Below are positions 47,326 through 58,500 of a stretch of DNA of 64,000 nucleotides, in pieces. Each line of letters starts with the position of its first letter. Position 1 is the stretch's first letter. Origin of the DNA: Chionis minor (Eukaryota; Chordata; Aves; Charadriiformes; Chionididae); contig VZSF01001340.1 in the NCBI GenBank assembly GCA_013398295.1, forward strand, positions 372,001 to 436,000, in the 5' to 3' direction. The translations under genes were made by a program, and so were the position numbers. The notes beneath the pieces were generated by a model, which saw only the letters and a program-made list of their open reading frames with translations, was not told where the DNA came from and made no database searches.

Positions 47326-50300
47326 CTGGAAATGAAAGTGATAAAGTTTCAATGAAATGAAAATGTTGGCAGTTAAATACAAAGAAACCACATTTTATTA
47401 TTTCTGTGCCTATACAGATGTCCATATGGCTGCAACAAAAAGTCAAGTCATCAGAAACTCTCGAGCCTTAATTTAATGCCAGGAATTAAGCAGAGGACAG
47501 GCTCAGGACCGTGCAACGCTGGGGAAAGGATCTCAGACCGGATGCCCATATGGCATCTGGGACACAACTCCACTGGTTCAAAGGGATTTCAACTAGCTTA
47601 TTTCAAGGATGAACTTGGGCTGTATTTTATTGCACAGAATACCGGCTGCTGGCAAAGGACAGTGGTTACATTGCTCTTCCTTTCATCAGCAATGGAGAGC
47701 CCTTGGCAGATACAAGACGAGGGCAGGCACCAACCAGCAGCTGTAACACCTTCTTCAATACATCTGGAAGAGGGCCCCAAGCAGTTGACCATCATTGCTT
47801 GTCACCAGCCTCCCACATGAGGAAAGCCAAGGGACTCTTTATCGGGACTAAGGAAGCCCTCCAAGCTAAATTTTCTTCCTTCTAAAAATGTTCCTATTGC
47901 CATGGAGCTCATAAAATTAGTTAGTATCTTTACGCTGATTTTCTGCAACAGCAAGTCACATCAACACAGGTCTTCCAAGCCCTCCTGATCAGAGCAAAGG
48001 CAGGTTTCTATATGACAGGGAAAAAAAGGTAGGATGAGCAGTCAGTTAAGATTTTATGCCTTATCCTTCTGCCATTTTCGATTATTCAGCACAGCCTCCC
48101 TTTAAAATGACCACTTGACCTTTGCTAGAACAGCCATTAACCTTCTATAGTCTAGCGTAAACAGCTTAATTTTCTGACAGTGGCATGACAGAAGAAATTA
48201 CAAAGCCAATTCCCACTCTCAGCCCAAAACAGATGCTAAATGTAAATCACTCCATTTTCAGGAGGAGGGCATTCTGCTTCAGTGACTCTGACACTTTCGT
48301 TTTCTATGGAATGAACTAAAACTTCAACCAAAATCAACCTACTTGCTCAAGGTAGGCACCTTGTTAAGGTCCACCCAGTTACACTGATTCTGCACGTTAA
48401 AAACGAAGCTGGCTGGTGGCTGATTTCTGTATATGGCCCTTCACATCAGCAAAGCTTCTCGAGTTAGGTGAACAAATCACCCAATTTATTATCTCCCTTC
48501 TTCGAGTCAGAGAACTCATCTACCAGGGAAACTCATTCAGAACTCACATTCACATTACCTAAATGGTGAATCATTAAAAAAAATATACGCTCGTGGTGAA
48601 AACTGAGCTCAGAATATCCAAAAATCTATAACTTTCAAATGAAAAATAACATTTGAAAAAAATAACAGCGGGTCTGTTTTAGAGCTGTCCACATCAATGA
48701 ATGAGCAAATAAATACTTTTCTATGCCCAGCATACAAAGGCATTTTGGCATTGATCATGCTGTAAAATTTAAACAAAGGTTGATTCTATATTTCATTTTG
48801 AAAGACAGTATTACATAAGACAACACTTGGTTATTTTATGTACATTAGCAATTCTGCTGTTGGCTCAACGTTTTCTCCTCATCCTTCCACCTGAGAACCA
48901 GTCAGGATTTTTTGCCCATGTTGTAGAACCAGAGTGTGAGCGTCAGGGAAGGCAACACAATGGATTTAACTGCTCCTTCCCACTGATAAGTTCTACCAGG
49001 CTGGATCAATAACCCACACACTAAGAAGGCTTTTCATGGCCATTACGGTCCACTGAAAAAAGCTGTCACTACAGTTTACGCAAGCTAAACATGCATAGTC
49101 TTTTTTAAGCCTATACATCGCACTACAGATAAGAATAACTCTTTCAAGGCCATTGGAATTTGTCATTATTCAGTGCTGGCATTAATAACCTCCTGTTTAA
49201 AAGCTCAGAACGCATCTAACTGAACTGTTTTTAGGAAAACATTCACATTCCCTGACTGGATTTTTCCTGCACGTGAAAGCAGGAGGTCAAAATTTGCCTT
49301 TAATTTTCAGAGAATAATTTAAAATGTCTTTTGATATTTAAACTATCAAAGCAATTGATCTGCTTCAAAAGCACAGTTGCATTTGCAACTCTTCACCACA
49401 CACACCAGCCCAGTCATTTCTCAGTACATCCCTGAGCTCTCCCCTTAGGTCTTCTTGGCCACCACACTTTACTCACAGCCAGAGGAACATCTACTGCCAT
49501 CTCCAACACAGTTCAGGTGGAGTTTGTGCACTGCAGCTACTTTCATAAATTGGCAGGGTTTCTACATTAGCAAATAAAAACTCTCTTGGCTTCTTATTCC
49601 TCACGTATAGCAATTCTCAGGCCACCAGCATGAAAGCGCTCCCTTATGTACGACATTTTCATACGTATGAACCAACCTCCGGAGACACTAACACCATAGC
49701 TGATTGTTGGCTGAAACAGAATTTTTGGACCACCTGATCCTCCTCACCATTAGTAACTTCAGGATGCCGGAAGATCAAACTGCATCACAAATCCACACTA
49801 ACAGCCCTTTACTCAAGCACGGCCTGTTGGATTTTTTGTTTCTGTCACTACTAAAAATCATTTATTTTCCATCCAGACAGGAATGCTTGGCTACAGGGCA
49901 TCAGTTAAACCAACAGTTCTCATCTCTGAGATCTTGCAGAGGCAAAGACAAAAGACAAGCAGTGCCTATAATCTTACTGGACTCTTACAATACTCATTCA
50001 CTTGAGGGTCACACACATCAAAACCCAAACTCTCCATGATTTCCACAGGGCTTTGAAGAGACTCTCAGACTTGCTCTTAGAGCAACAAACGTCCTTTTCC
50101 TGGTGGCTTTCAAAACTACAGCTGTTTAACCCTCTCACCACCACCTACGAAGATGTGGATTGTTTCATCAAGGTTCTCGAATGCTGGTTTGAAGCGCAGG
50201 AGGCCAGCGTTTGCTGTGCTTATACACCGGGGCATCTTGAGGTTCTCTAAAGGCTGCTACAATTCCTCCTCAGAGGAGCAGCTACATTTCTCACTCTCTA

Positions 50301-50833
50301 GCACTTGAAGAAACTCACCCACACAACTGCTTACTCTGCACTGTCCACAGCAAAAAGACCACCAACAGCTGAAATTAAAGGAATGCTTCACCCAGTGCTG
50401 TAGCACCACAGAGACCCTTCTGATGAGTGTTCCTAAAGTCAACTGGAGGATTCGGCATGGAAGTTCAGGGACTTCCAGTGCCCTTTGCAATCCTGCATCA
50501 GCACAGGGCTGAACTGTGGCTCATGGGGAGCATCCATACCACCTCCTTTTGGAGACGTATTTCAGTGTAATCACCTCAGTTTTCCCTTAAGTGCCTGGAA
50601 AGACTTCAAGTGGCTCGGGACAGGAGGCCAAGTTAGGTGACTGAATTACTCATTGAGGATCCTTCATTAACAGATACCTGAGCAGACCAGCCTCCCAGTC
50701 CAGACACATAGATTAACTGCCTAAAAGTTGGTAGTGTGAATGCCCACACCCGTATCTTGCCTCCGTTAAGTACAAAGACATTGGGGGAAATTAAAAAGTA
50801 TAGAGATTTGAGAAAGAACAGTGCTTAACTCAC
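47326..50833 (-). other. LHPP intron 3, unique sequence
   Basis: 3.5 kb with no recognised gene or young repeat. A short stretch near 48340-48372 (acttgctcaaggt and following) is weakly like the core of a MIR SINE. Open frames here are short and have no recognisable motifs. Confidence 0.75.
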
Positions 50834-50987
50834 CCTCTTCCAAGGGAGATCAAAACAGGCTTCTCCATCCCAATCAGAACTCGGAAAGCTTCATTAAGGT
50901 TTGCATAGGTGAAGTTTTCTGCTGCATCTCCGATAACCACACAGTTTGGGTTTGCTTTATCGATCTCAGCAAATTCAGCGACAAGAT
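50834..50987 (-). CDS. LHPP: LHPP exon 3 (start of the C2 cap)
   Basis: 154 bp: two bases finishing the exon 2 junction codon, 50 codons, then GG of a glycine codon shared with exon 4. The acceptor is CTTCTGTAG before ATCTTGTC, behind a long T-rich tract, and the donor is GTGAGT. The peptide contains NPNCVVIGDAAENFTYANLN and MEKPVLISLGR, matching the LHPP segments NPNCVVI, then F-Y-N-N-AF, then EKPVLISLG. This part builds the beginning of the C2 cap, which covers the active site in NagD-like HAD enzymes. The junction with exon 2 reads HNDLVAEFAEID, the same length as the mammalian segment, so no residues are gained or lost. Confidence 0.95.
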
Positions 50988-51689
50988 CTACAGAAGGAGA
51001 AAAAAAAAAAAAAAACCAAACCAAAATGCACAACCACCTTACCATTTCAGATCCCATTGAAACTGACGGTTTCCCCCCAGATTTGTCTTTCTCTTCATTC
51101 GTTACACAACACATGAAAAAAATAAATAAATCCAACTGTTCTTCAGACCCCTCTCTTCCTGGCTGGATCCTGCTATTCATCTGTCCTACAATAAAGAGCA
51201 AAATAAACCATTTCCCACCCTTGCCTTAGCTCCCGTCACCCACGTCTCAGGGCCTCATTACACCCAAGCACCAAGACCCAGGCCAAACTCCTGAAAGAAA
51301 GCTGAAAGATAACGTGTCACAGTGAGGGCAGGATCCACCTCCTTTCTGCATACCCACACTCTACAGAAGAAAACACTTTAAAATTAAAACCTCTACCGTG
51401 ATAACAAAGACAACGTAATGCCCTGCACAAGACTTCACGTGTCTCCTAGTCTCTCACCGCCAGCACAACTCTGTGCCTTCCCTGTACCACTGAGATATTG
51501 CCCAGGCCAGACAGCTAAGGTTTATTCCAGAGTCTCATGACAAAGGAAAAAACTTTTGTCGGTAGGAAAAACACAACTGGGAGCTCTTCCCCATGCGAAC
51601 TATGGGAATTCACTGCTCTATCGCAATCACCCACATCTCTCTGGGCTGTCCCCCTACGTGTCCCAGCATCTGCCGCAGCATTGTCCCAC
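50988..51689 (-). other. LHPP intron 2
   Basis: A 702-bp GT-AG intron between exons 2 and 3. Its 3' end in gene direction has an unusually long run of 16 T (51000-51015 read on the minus strand), followed by CTCCTTCTGTAG. No repeat or other gene is visible inside. Confidence 0.85.
51000..51015 (+). repeat. A16 run, read as T16 upstream of the LHPP exon 3 acceptor
   Basis: Sixteen A on the plus strand, 13 bases before exon 3 in gene direction. On the transcript it is a T16 run that extends the polypyrimidine tract of the exon 3 splice acceptor. Confidence 0.9.
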
Positions 51690-51877
51690 CATTGTGCACG
51701 AGCAAGTGTGGCCTCAGGCTGCGCTCCTTCAAAATGCGGCAGGCTGCTGGGGCTGGGGCAGTGACTTCGGCCATGGAGATGTCAAAGCCCATGCCCTGGA
51801 GCTTCTTCACGAACTTCTCCCGGGTCGCTTGGGTTTCATTAGTGCAGAACCGCAGCTTCAGACCAGACGCTTTGATC
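51690..51877 (-). CDS. LHPP: LHPP exon 2 (HAD motif II)
   Basis: 188 bp coding for 62 full codons plus one base at each end. The acceptor reads CTACTCAACAG before GATCAAAG, and the donor is AATG before GTGGGA. The peptide runs from IKASGLKLRFCTNETQ to LRPHLLVHN and includes DISMAEVTAPAPAACRILKE, the strongly conserved block of LHPP. FCTNE holds the threonine of HAD motif II, which contacts the transferred phosphate. The first base completes an arginine codon begun in exon 1, and the last base begins an aspartate codon finished in exon 3. This is the most upstream exon in the window. The motif-I aspartates must come from exon 1, which is not present here. Confidence 0.95.
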
Positions 51878-53229
51878 CTGTTGAGTAGAAGCAGCAGAGG
51901 GGTTAACCAGACACAGAAAAGGAGCCGAGTATCAGCTTTGCTGTCCCACCCCTAAATGCAAAGAGGAAATGCCAGAACAGGAGCAGGATCCCTTACCGTG
52001 ACCAAGACACACCTAAAATACTGATTCTGGGCACTACAGCTGCAGTTTTTCCTGTGCAGAGCCCCTGACCCAGCACGTAGCTGCCTTTCTGGAGCAGAGA
52101 GCTAAGCTGAACATGGCAGCACGGGTGATGCCCACCATCCCCAGGATACCCCGGTCTGTCAGGCACACACTCCCTCCACACATCAAAAACTCCAAGATCC
52201 AGTTCCTTTTCTTTAAACCAGTCCACAGATGTAGACACACATGACCTGAACACGCCGCACAGCCATGAGTACAGTATCTGGTGTGATACCACTGGCTATT
52301 CGCATTTTAACTTGGATTTTCACCTTTCCACTTACTGACCACCTGCTGCAGTGATCTGCTGGAGGTAACAGCAAGGCTTTGCACTTCTGCAGACTCCAGG
52401 TGAGAGACCAGCTAGCTGCAGCGATGCTTGTGTCAACACTGGGGTGGCTTCAGTTGCATTTATCGCTTAATCTCTCATAAAACACCCGTGCTGTTACTTC
52501 ACGGGTAATCCTGAAAAATACGGTACTTCAACTGATTTGTTAATAAATATTTACACGTGAATGGCTTCTGAAGGGCAGAAGACATGGCCCCAAGTGCCCA
52601 GAGCCAAGGACATGGTCCCTGTGGATCGGTACTCTGCAATCTCATCCAAGTCCTCTGCCTCTGAGCTGCTTTGTTTCCCGATCCAAGCTGTGGTGACCTG
52701 CTGGGGATGTCATGAAAAGGCCTATTCTCCAGGGATGAGTTGTCAGCTATTTGAAGAACCAATGTATTTCAAAGTGGCCACAGAAAATCAGAAGCACTGA
52801 AAAAGTATCACAATTTTTAAAAAAATACTTGCCAGAAGGGCTGTCACTCAGCTCCTCAAATATATTAACATGTCTAATTGTGGTCAGTTTTAGTGTGAAT
52901 TTGTACATAATTACCTTTGAGGACCTAAGCTAATATAGGTTTAGACACCCAGGTAGGTTTGGGGCTAAGTTTATAAATTCATTTTAAAATATTATTATAT
53001 TTCTTTGTGTTAGGATGAAAAAAGGACTTTTCTATTAGGAAAGCCCCTACATTGATTCCCAAGACAAAACATGGTGGGTTCCTTTCCTAGGGAAGATGAT
53101 CTCAATTGGTTGGTGTAAACATCAAAACCACCTTGAGGTAACGCATCCGATGATGAACCTTCCACCAAAGGATTCTTAGAAATCCGGTCCTGGCCCAGAG
53201 AGCCCCTTCTGCTCATTAAAACTGCACGC

Positions 53230-53600
53230 CAGTGTCTTCTTCAATAATGCGGGTGATTCATTTCTTTCTTATTATTTGTCTTTCCTAATCATAGGTATGT
53301 GAATTATCAATTACACTTAGTGGTTAATTGCCCTTCATAAAGATAGCTTTTCTATTTTAAATTAGGCAGTTAATATATTGTAACTAATAGCATCCACTTG
53401 TACATTATAAATATATCTTCATTGATTGGAGCAGTGAATGTGAGATTCACTCACAAGTTAATGAAGCAATTGAGTGAAGAAGTGCAGGGTGTACCCAGGG
53501 AATAATTACTGTTAATGAATTATGATGTGACCTTCTCAGAACAATGAACAATTGGTGTGACAGTGGGATGACAGTATTCCACATCTGTTATTCGAAACAC
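53230..53600. promoter_or_regulatory. Candidate conserved enhancer in LHPP intron 1
   Basis: A repeat-free, TAAT-rich block with many homeodomain-type words (TTAATTGCCC, GTTAATGAATTATGATG) and, at 53540-53555, adjacent SOX-type sites ACAATG and AACAATTG. This composition is typical of vertebrate developmental enhancers. Conservation cannot be measured from one sequence. Confidence 0.4.
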
Positions 53601-54954
53601 GGTTTCAGCTGTAGTTAAAAAGCAAAGCAGTGTAATTTGGATACACAACAAACTTTAATAGAGTGTGCCGTGGTTAAAAAAATCTTATTCTAAATGCAAA
53701 GCCTACCTGCACACTCTTAGGGAAAAAATCCCATGATTCACGACTGCCTGGAAGCAGACATTTGTTGAGTAAGAATCTATTCTTTCTCTTCCTAAAGGTC
53801 AACGAAACGAATCCAGGAGCAACACTAACCACTGACTTGCACCCACAAACAAGTACCCTCACGGGTCAGCCTGTTGAAAGCAAAGACTCAGTTTTTCCTA
53901 TACTACAAATTTAACTTCCTTTTCAGAACCTTAGGTGAAAAACGGAGTTACACTTCTGAAAGGCTTGACCAAAGCGGAAGGAGTCTGGACACATCCTGGA
54001 CTGCTTCACGCCTTCGTGGCCACCAGCAATTACCACCTCAACAAACGAGCTCAGTAACTGCTTAGGATGAGGTGAGGTCTATGAGTTAAGGCGAAGCTGG
54101 TCAGAAAATGGGAGTCCCCTGGTGAAACATGAAAAGGGCTCTCAAAAATATCCTGGAACACTAAACAAAAGGAAAAACATCAAGAACTCCAGATGTCCTG
54201 GTTTGAGAAGACTTATTTCTACAAAAACACCTTTTCAATCAAAAGCCACCTTTTCCTTCAGAGTTAGCACCTCTAAAAAGACCTTCCACTAGCTCTCCAC
54301 CAAATCCTTGTACAATGCAGCCACTCACCAGTACGAGCATAATCATACACCCACCAGGATGAATCCATCCCTCGATGGTCAGCATGGGGACCATGAGCGG
54401 AGCCTGCAGGCCAGCACGCATCAGCAAACAACTATTAACTCAGAGCTTAAATAATTAGGGAGAGCTTTTAACAACAGCTCTCCATGGGGGAAATCCTGTC
54501 TCCGCTTGTGCTTACAGCAAAACTCTCCTTCAGTTTTCATGGTCAGGTTTTACACCAGGAGGAACTAAGAGACACCTTGAAAGTCTCTGTCTTACGGAGA
54601 CACTTTGCTGCTAAACTGGCCAGCTTAATGGGAAACCTCGAGCTGCTGAGCTGACCCAGCCACCAGTTCACATTTTAAGAAGCTCGTGCAGAGCAAGTTA
54701 CTGCAATTTCTAGTCCCAGCAAGCGTGGGGATGTTAGGAGAAGAATAAAGAACAAAATTTGTGACATGATGCCTTATAAGATAAAGAGCAAGGGATTAGA
54801 TACCTCCAAGTACAGAAGAATGAGGCAACAGCAGGTGAAATACACAACACACATTTTATCAAGATCTCCCGTGTATTACAGATTTATCAGCATCTCTATT
54901 ACAGAAGCGCAGGCACACCCTGGAAGGCCGGTCAATCAGGGCTTCAGCTGACTT

Positions 54955-55500
54955 CCATACATCGCGGCCGTGATAAAGATCCTGGTCAGACTCCAGAAGC
55001 ACCAGAAATCGATCCCGATTAGCACGCGAGCCGAGCACGGGGACAGGCAGCACTGCGCTCCACGCTGGGGGCACTCTGCCCGCTCCAGGTAGCTGGGGAC
55101 ACCCCGAGGCCGCCTCTCGCTCCCTGTTCAGGGCTGTCAGCAGGCTCCAAATGGACAAATCCGCTCCGTTTCCAACATGACTGCTCACACCGCTCCTAAT
55201 GCCCATGAGCAGGAATGGGGAACTTGAACTTCACCTGTGTGCGGGGAGCTAGGCGCAAAGGGAGAGCGGCAGACGCCCTTTTGGGTGTCACAAACGGCGA
55301 ACTCGGCTACAAGCACCTGTGCGGCAAAAGAAACTTGTCGGAGCCCCTCTCCGAAGGGAGGGCGGAGTGTGCAGGGCATCAGGGAGCAGAGGACAAGTCC
55401 CACTGCACCCCTCCGGCTGCGCGTCGCACAGGCTCCGCTGCCAGCGCCAGCTGTGCCGGGGAGCTGCCCCGGGAGCTGCAACAGCAGCGCAGGCGCTGAA
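54955..55500. promoter_or_regulatory. CpG island inside LHPP intron 1
   Basis: About 39 CpGs by hand count in about 545 bp, against roughly 49 expected from base composition, so the observed/expected ratio is near 0.8. Flanking intron sequence is AT-rich. I checked the minus strand for LHPP exon 1 (VLLDxSGVLYD) and did not find it. A donor-like AG/GTGAAG (minus) near 55233 and AG/GTGGGT (plus) near 55578 exist. A 194-codon plus-strand frame (55237-55821) crosses the island but has no recognisable domain. It could be an alternative first exon or the promoter of an antisense or noncoding RNA. Confidence 0.6.
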
Positions 55501-58500
55501 GCAAAGGAACAAGTCACAGAAGAAACTTCAAAGCCCAAAATTATAAGCGGACAGATGAGCACCGAGCTAACACTCCAACAGGTGGGTAAGGAGACTATTT
55601 CTAAACCTTACCAGAGGAGGGATTTAAACCCACTCCAGACAGAAACAACCGCTTGGTTGCCCATTCAATCCCTAAATCTAGAACCGGGCACGCCACGAGC
55701 ACCCATGGAGGGGAGAGACGGAAATGAGGTTTTTAATTTCAGCCCCGAGCTGCCCCTCGTGCTACGCCAGCTCTTTGAACTGACCTTTACCTCGTTCTGC
55801 TGGAGCAGGACACGACGCTGAGTGACAATGTCCCACAATGCAATTACCGTGCGTCAGATGAGCCGGTCCCTTACAAATCACCTCGAACTTTACACATCTG
55901 CTGGCTGTCAGCATCTGCCAGGTTCACTCACCCGAAAATAATGAAAAAAACTCTCATTATTGTTCCATAACAGGTAAAGTGTTAGGACAATTATTAGACA
56001 TCCTGACTGACCTTGTGCAGACTTAACCACCCGCCCTTGCCAACCTTTATGGGCAGCCTTTGGGCATATAAAACACAAAACCTGTTCTTTTAGATGACGT
56101 AAAGGTTGCGACATCGGTATGAAAAGAAATGGCCACAGGATCTAGGCTGGAAGCCATCACTCCTTCTTAAATTCACATTGTCCTGCACATGGCAAAAGCA
56201 ACTAAGGACACGGTTTAAGGCTAAACTTCAGACTTTGACCACTCTCTTTTGCAAGGAATGTTCTTCCTAACAGGGGAGCAGGAGAGCCCTGCCTGCGGCT
56301 GGCGGATCCTGCGCAGACCGGCAGGGGGGCAGAAAGCGAAACCGTGGAAGAGGCAACGAGCCTGAGCTTGGCGACTTGTCCAATGCCAGCTTCAAAGGGG
56401 TTTGGAAGAGCACTGGTTATGAGATTCCCAGAACTGGCTTTTTATCCCGCTTTTCATTTTTCAGTGTTTTTTTTTTTATTTAGAAGCAAGGAAAGTGTGC
56501 CAAGCATTTATGCAATGTGACTCTTGTGCTTCAGTGTAAACTTGTCACCATTCTCACACCGTCTCAGAAACAAGGGGAAACAACAGAACCACAGAGTCAC
56601 CTACCCGCAACTGAACAATAAAGTAAAACCAGGACTTGCAGCACCGCTGGCCACCCACCCGGGCAGGGCTAGTGTTTGCTCACTGCCCCCTGCAAGGGCC
56701 AGGGTGCTGGTGCTACAGGTAAAGCACCTCCTGTCAATGGGGGATGAAACCCAGCCAACAAGCAGCTGAGCATAACAGTCAAAAAGTAGAAATTACTTGC
56801 CCAGTTTCAAAGTAAATACATAAGAAGGAGTTTGAAAAGAGCAGAAATGTGTACCACCTCTTTAGCCTGCCTGGCTGACAGAGAACCAGAGTGCACCATA
56901 TGCAGCAGCCACCACACTCCAAATGACAAATTAAAATGGGGTTTGCAACAAGAGATCAGGACCAGTCCTCAACAGTCTGCGTAACAGTGGGTAAAAGCTC
57001 ATCCAGATCACAAAATGGTGAGTGATCAGGACAAAAGGAGGTATTAAAATCTGCTGTGCCTTCAGACAGTGCTGTCTAGCAGGCAACAGGACCTTTCTCC
57101 ATTGCCCACAAAAGCCTCCCTGGCTGGCCCTGCCGCTGCTGGGGAGTAATTCACCTAGCAAGTCACAGACTGTTCTACACAGACAGCAAACCCCCTCTTC
57201 TAGCCCCTGTGACAAACAGGTTACATCTTGAACTCTCAGATTATGTTACATTTATGAACTAATGCAAATCCCAAGCCTGATCTCGCAGCCTTTTCCCAGG
57301 AGAACCTCCCGCTGCCAAAGCAGGACACACACCTGAGAAGAGGATGCAAAAGGTTTTTCCAGCTCAGCGCTGGCTGGAAGCAGTAACTTCTGGGGTCCAG
57401 CTGTGGAAATGCCTGTGCAGGGGGAGTACAGTCACTCTGCTTTATGTGCTCTCTGCTTAAAAAATGTATTTGTGGCAATAATGTTTTATACTTTCTCTGC
57501 AAATCTGCATTCATGCTATTTCAGTGGCTATTTCAGCAGGAAGCATTTTTCATCATTACTTTCAGTTTCCGAAATAACACCAAGCAAAAACATTATTTCA
57601 AAAGTCTGAAGGAGGCCAGCCACAAAAGCCTTCGTCCACCCTTAGTTCATTTGGCCAGTTTTTATAGCACAAGCCTCTCCCAATTCCACAGAAACACTGG
57701 ACTTCCTGGTGTTTTGCTCAGCGTGTGTGATGAGATCAGAGGAGCGTGGATGAACCCCCCACATGGTGCTGTGACAGCGCGACCTTGGCTTGCTTTCTGG
57801 TTGTTCCTTCTCTATCCCGGCGTTCAAACCTTGCCATTCCTCTGATTTCTTCCACCCTCAGGAGTATGTCCAAACTGCTTAAATCTCACTATTGCATCTC
57901 TGATGCCACTTTCGTTCCTTGATCTCCTGGTATGTCCATTCATGGATGTCCTGTCATTGGTCCTGAGCACAGCCAAGCTCATTAAAACTCCCGTCCTCTG
58001 GTGGTGCAGCTTTCTGCTCCATATAGCCAGGCTGGCCTGACAAATCCTTACGCACTGCACTTTTTGGCCCTGCTGCCCCTTGCATTCTTGTGTCTGAAAC
58101 TCATCTCTACATCTGCTATCTCATGAGCACAATTTCCTCTCCAGACCCATATGGCTCACCTCTCTCTATATATAGAAGTGGATAATTTGGAGGGAATCCA
58201 AAGGAGGGATTGCAAAAGGGATTAAAAAATAGGAGGGCATTACCTTTGAACACAAATAAAGGCAGATGAACAGGCACATACAAAGGAGCCACAAGGAAAG
58301 AGGCCAATGTTATCTAAGGGTGGGCAAGGGTGACATAAGAAAGGGCACCGTTATAAAACGAAAGACTCTGGAAACACCACTTTGAGACACTTTGACAGGA
58401 AAAACTGAAAAATCACTAAACTGTAGTTCAAAGTAAACTTTAAAAACCTACCAACGCCTTTGCTTAGGCATTTCAATCATCCAGAATTTTTCAGAGGTAG

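Larger units (their letters stand above)
37433..51877 (-). other. LHPP: LHPP gene, partial: coding exons 2-6 with introns 2-5
   Basis: Five exons on the minus strand, each flanked by AG acceptors and GT donors, join without a frame break into 197 codons that align along vertebrate LHPP. LHPP is a cytosolic HAD-superfamily phosphatase (NagD-like, class IIA with a C2 cap) that removes phosphate from phosphohistidine, phospholysine-type N-P bonds and inorganic pyrophosphate. The vertebrate protein has about 270 residues, so about 41 N-terminal residues (exon 1) and 31 C-terminal residues (exon 7) are absent. Exon 1 was searched for by eye between 51878 and 64000 and not seen, so it should lie beyond the right edge. 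Exon 7 was not found between 1 and 37432. Intron sizes are 702, 3508, 1162 and 8482 bp for introns 2 to 5. No stop, frameshift or lost splice site is seen, so the gene looks functional. Confidence 0.93.

Noticed and set aside
54194..54240. TGTCCTGGTTTGAGAAG looks like the start of an avian LTR, as at 7252 and 28806.
   Set aside because: The following sequence does not match either LTR family, no convincing LTR end was found, and the only flank match (CCAGA near 54999) is a 5-base coincidence.
55185..55562. A minus-strand frame in the intron 1 CpG island might have been LHPP exon 1.
   Set aside because: All three frames were checked by eye and none has the HAD motif I peptide.
56681..56696. 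A CTCF-like half site (CACTGCCCCCTGCAAG).
   Set aside because: Only the right half of the core fits. The left half does not match the consensus.
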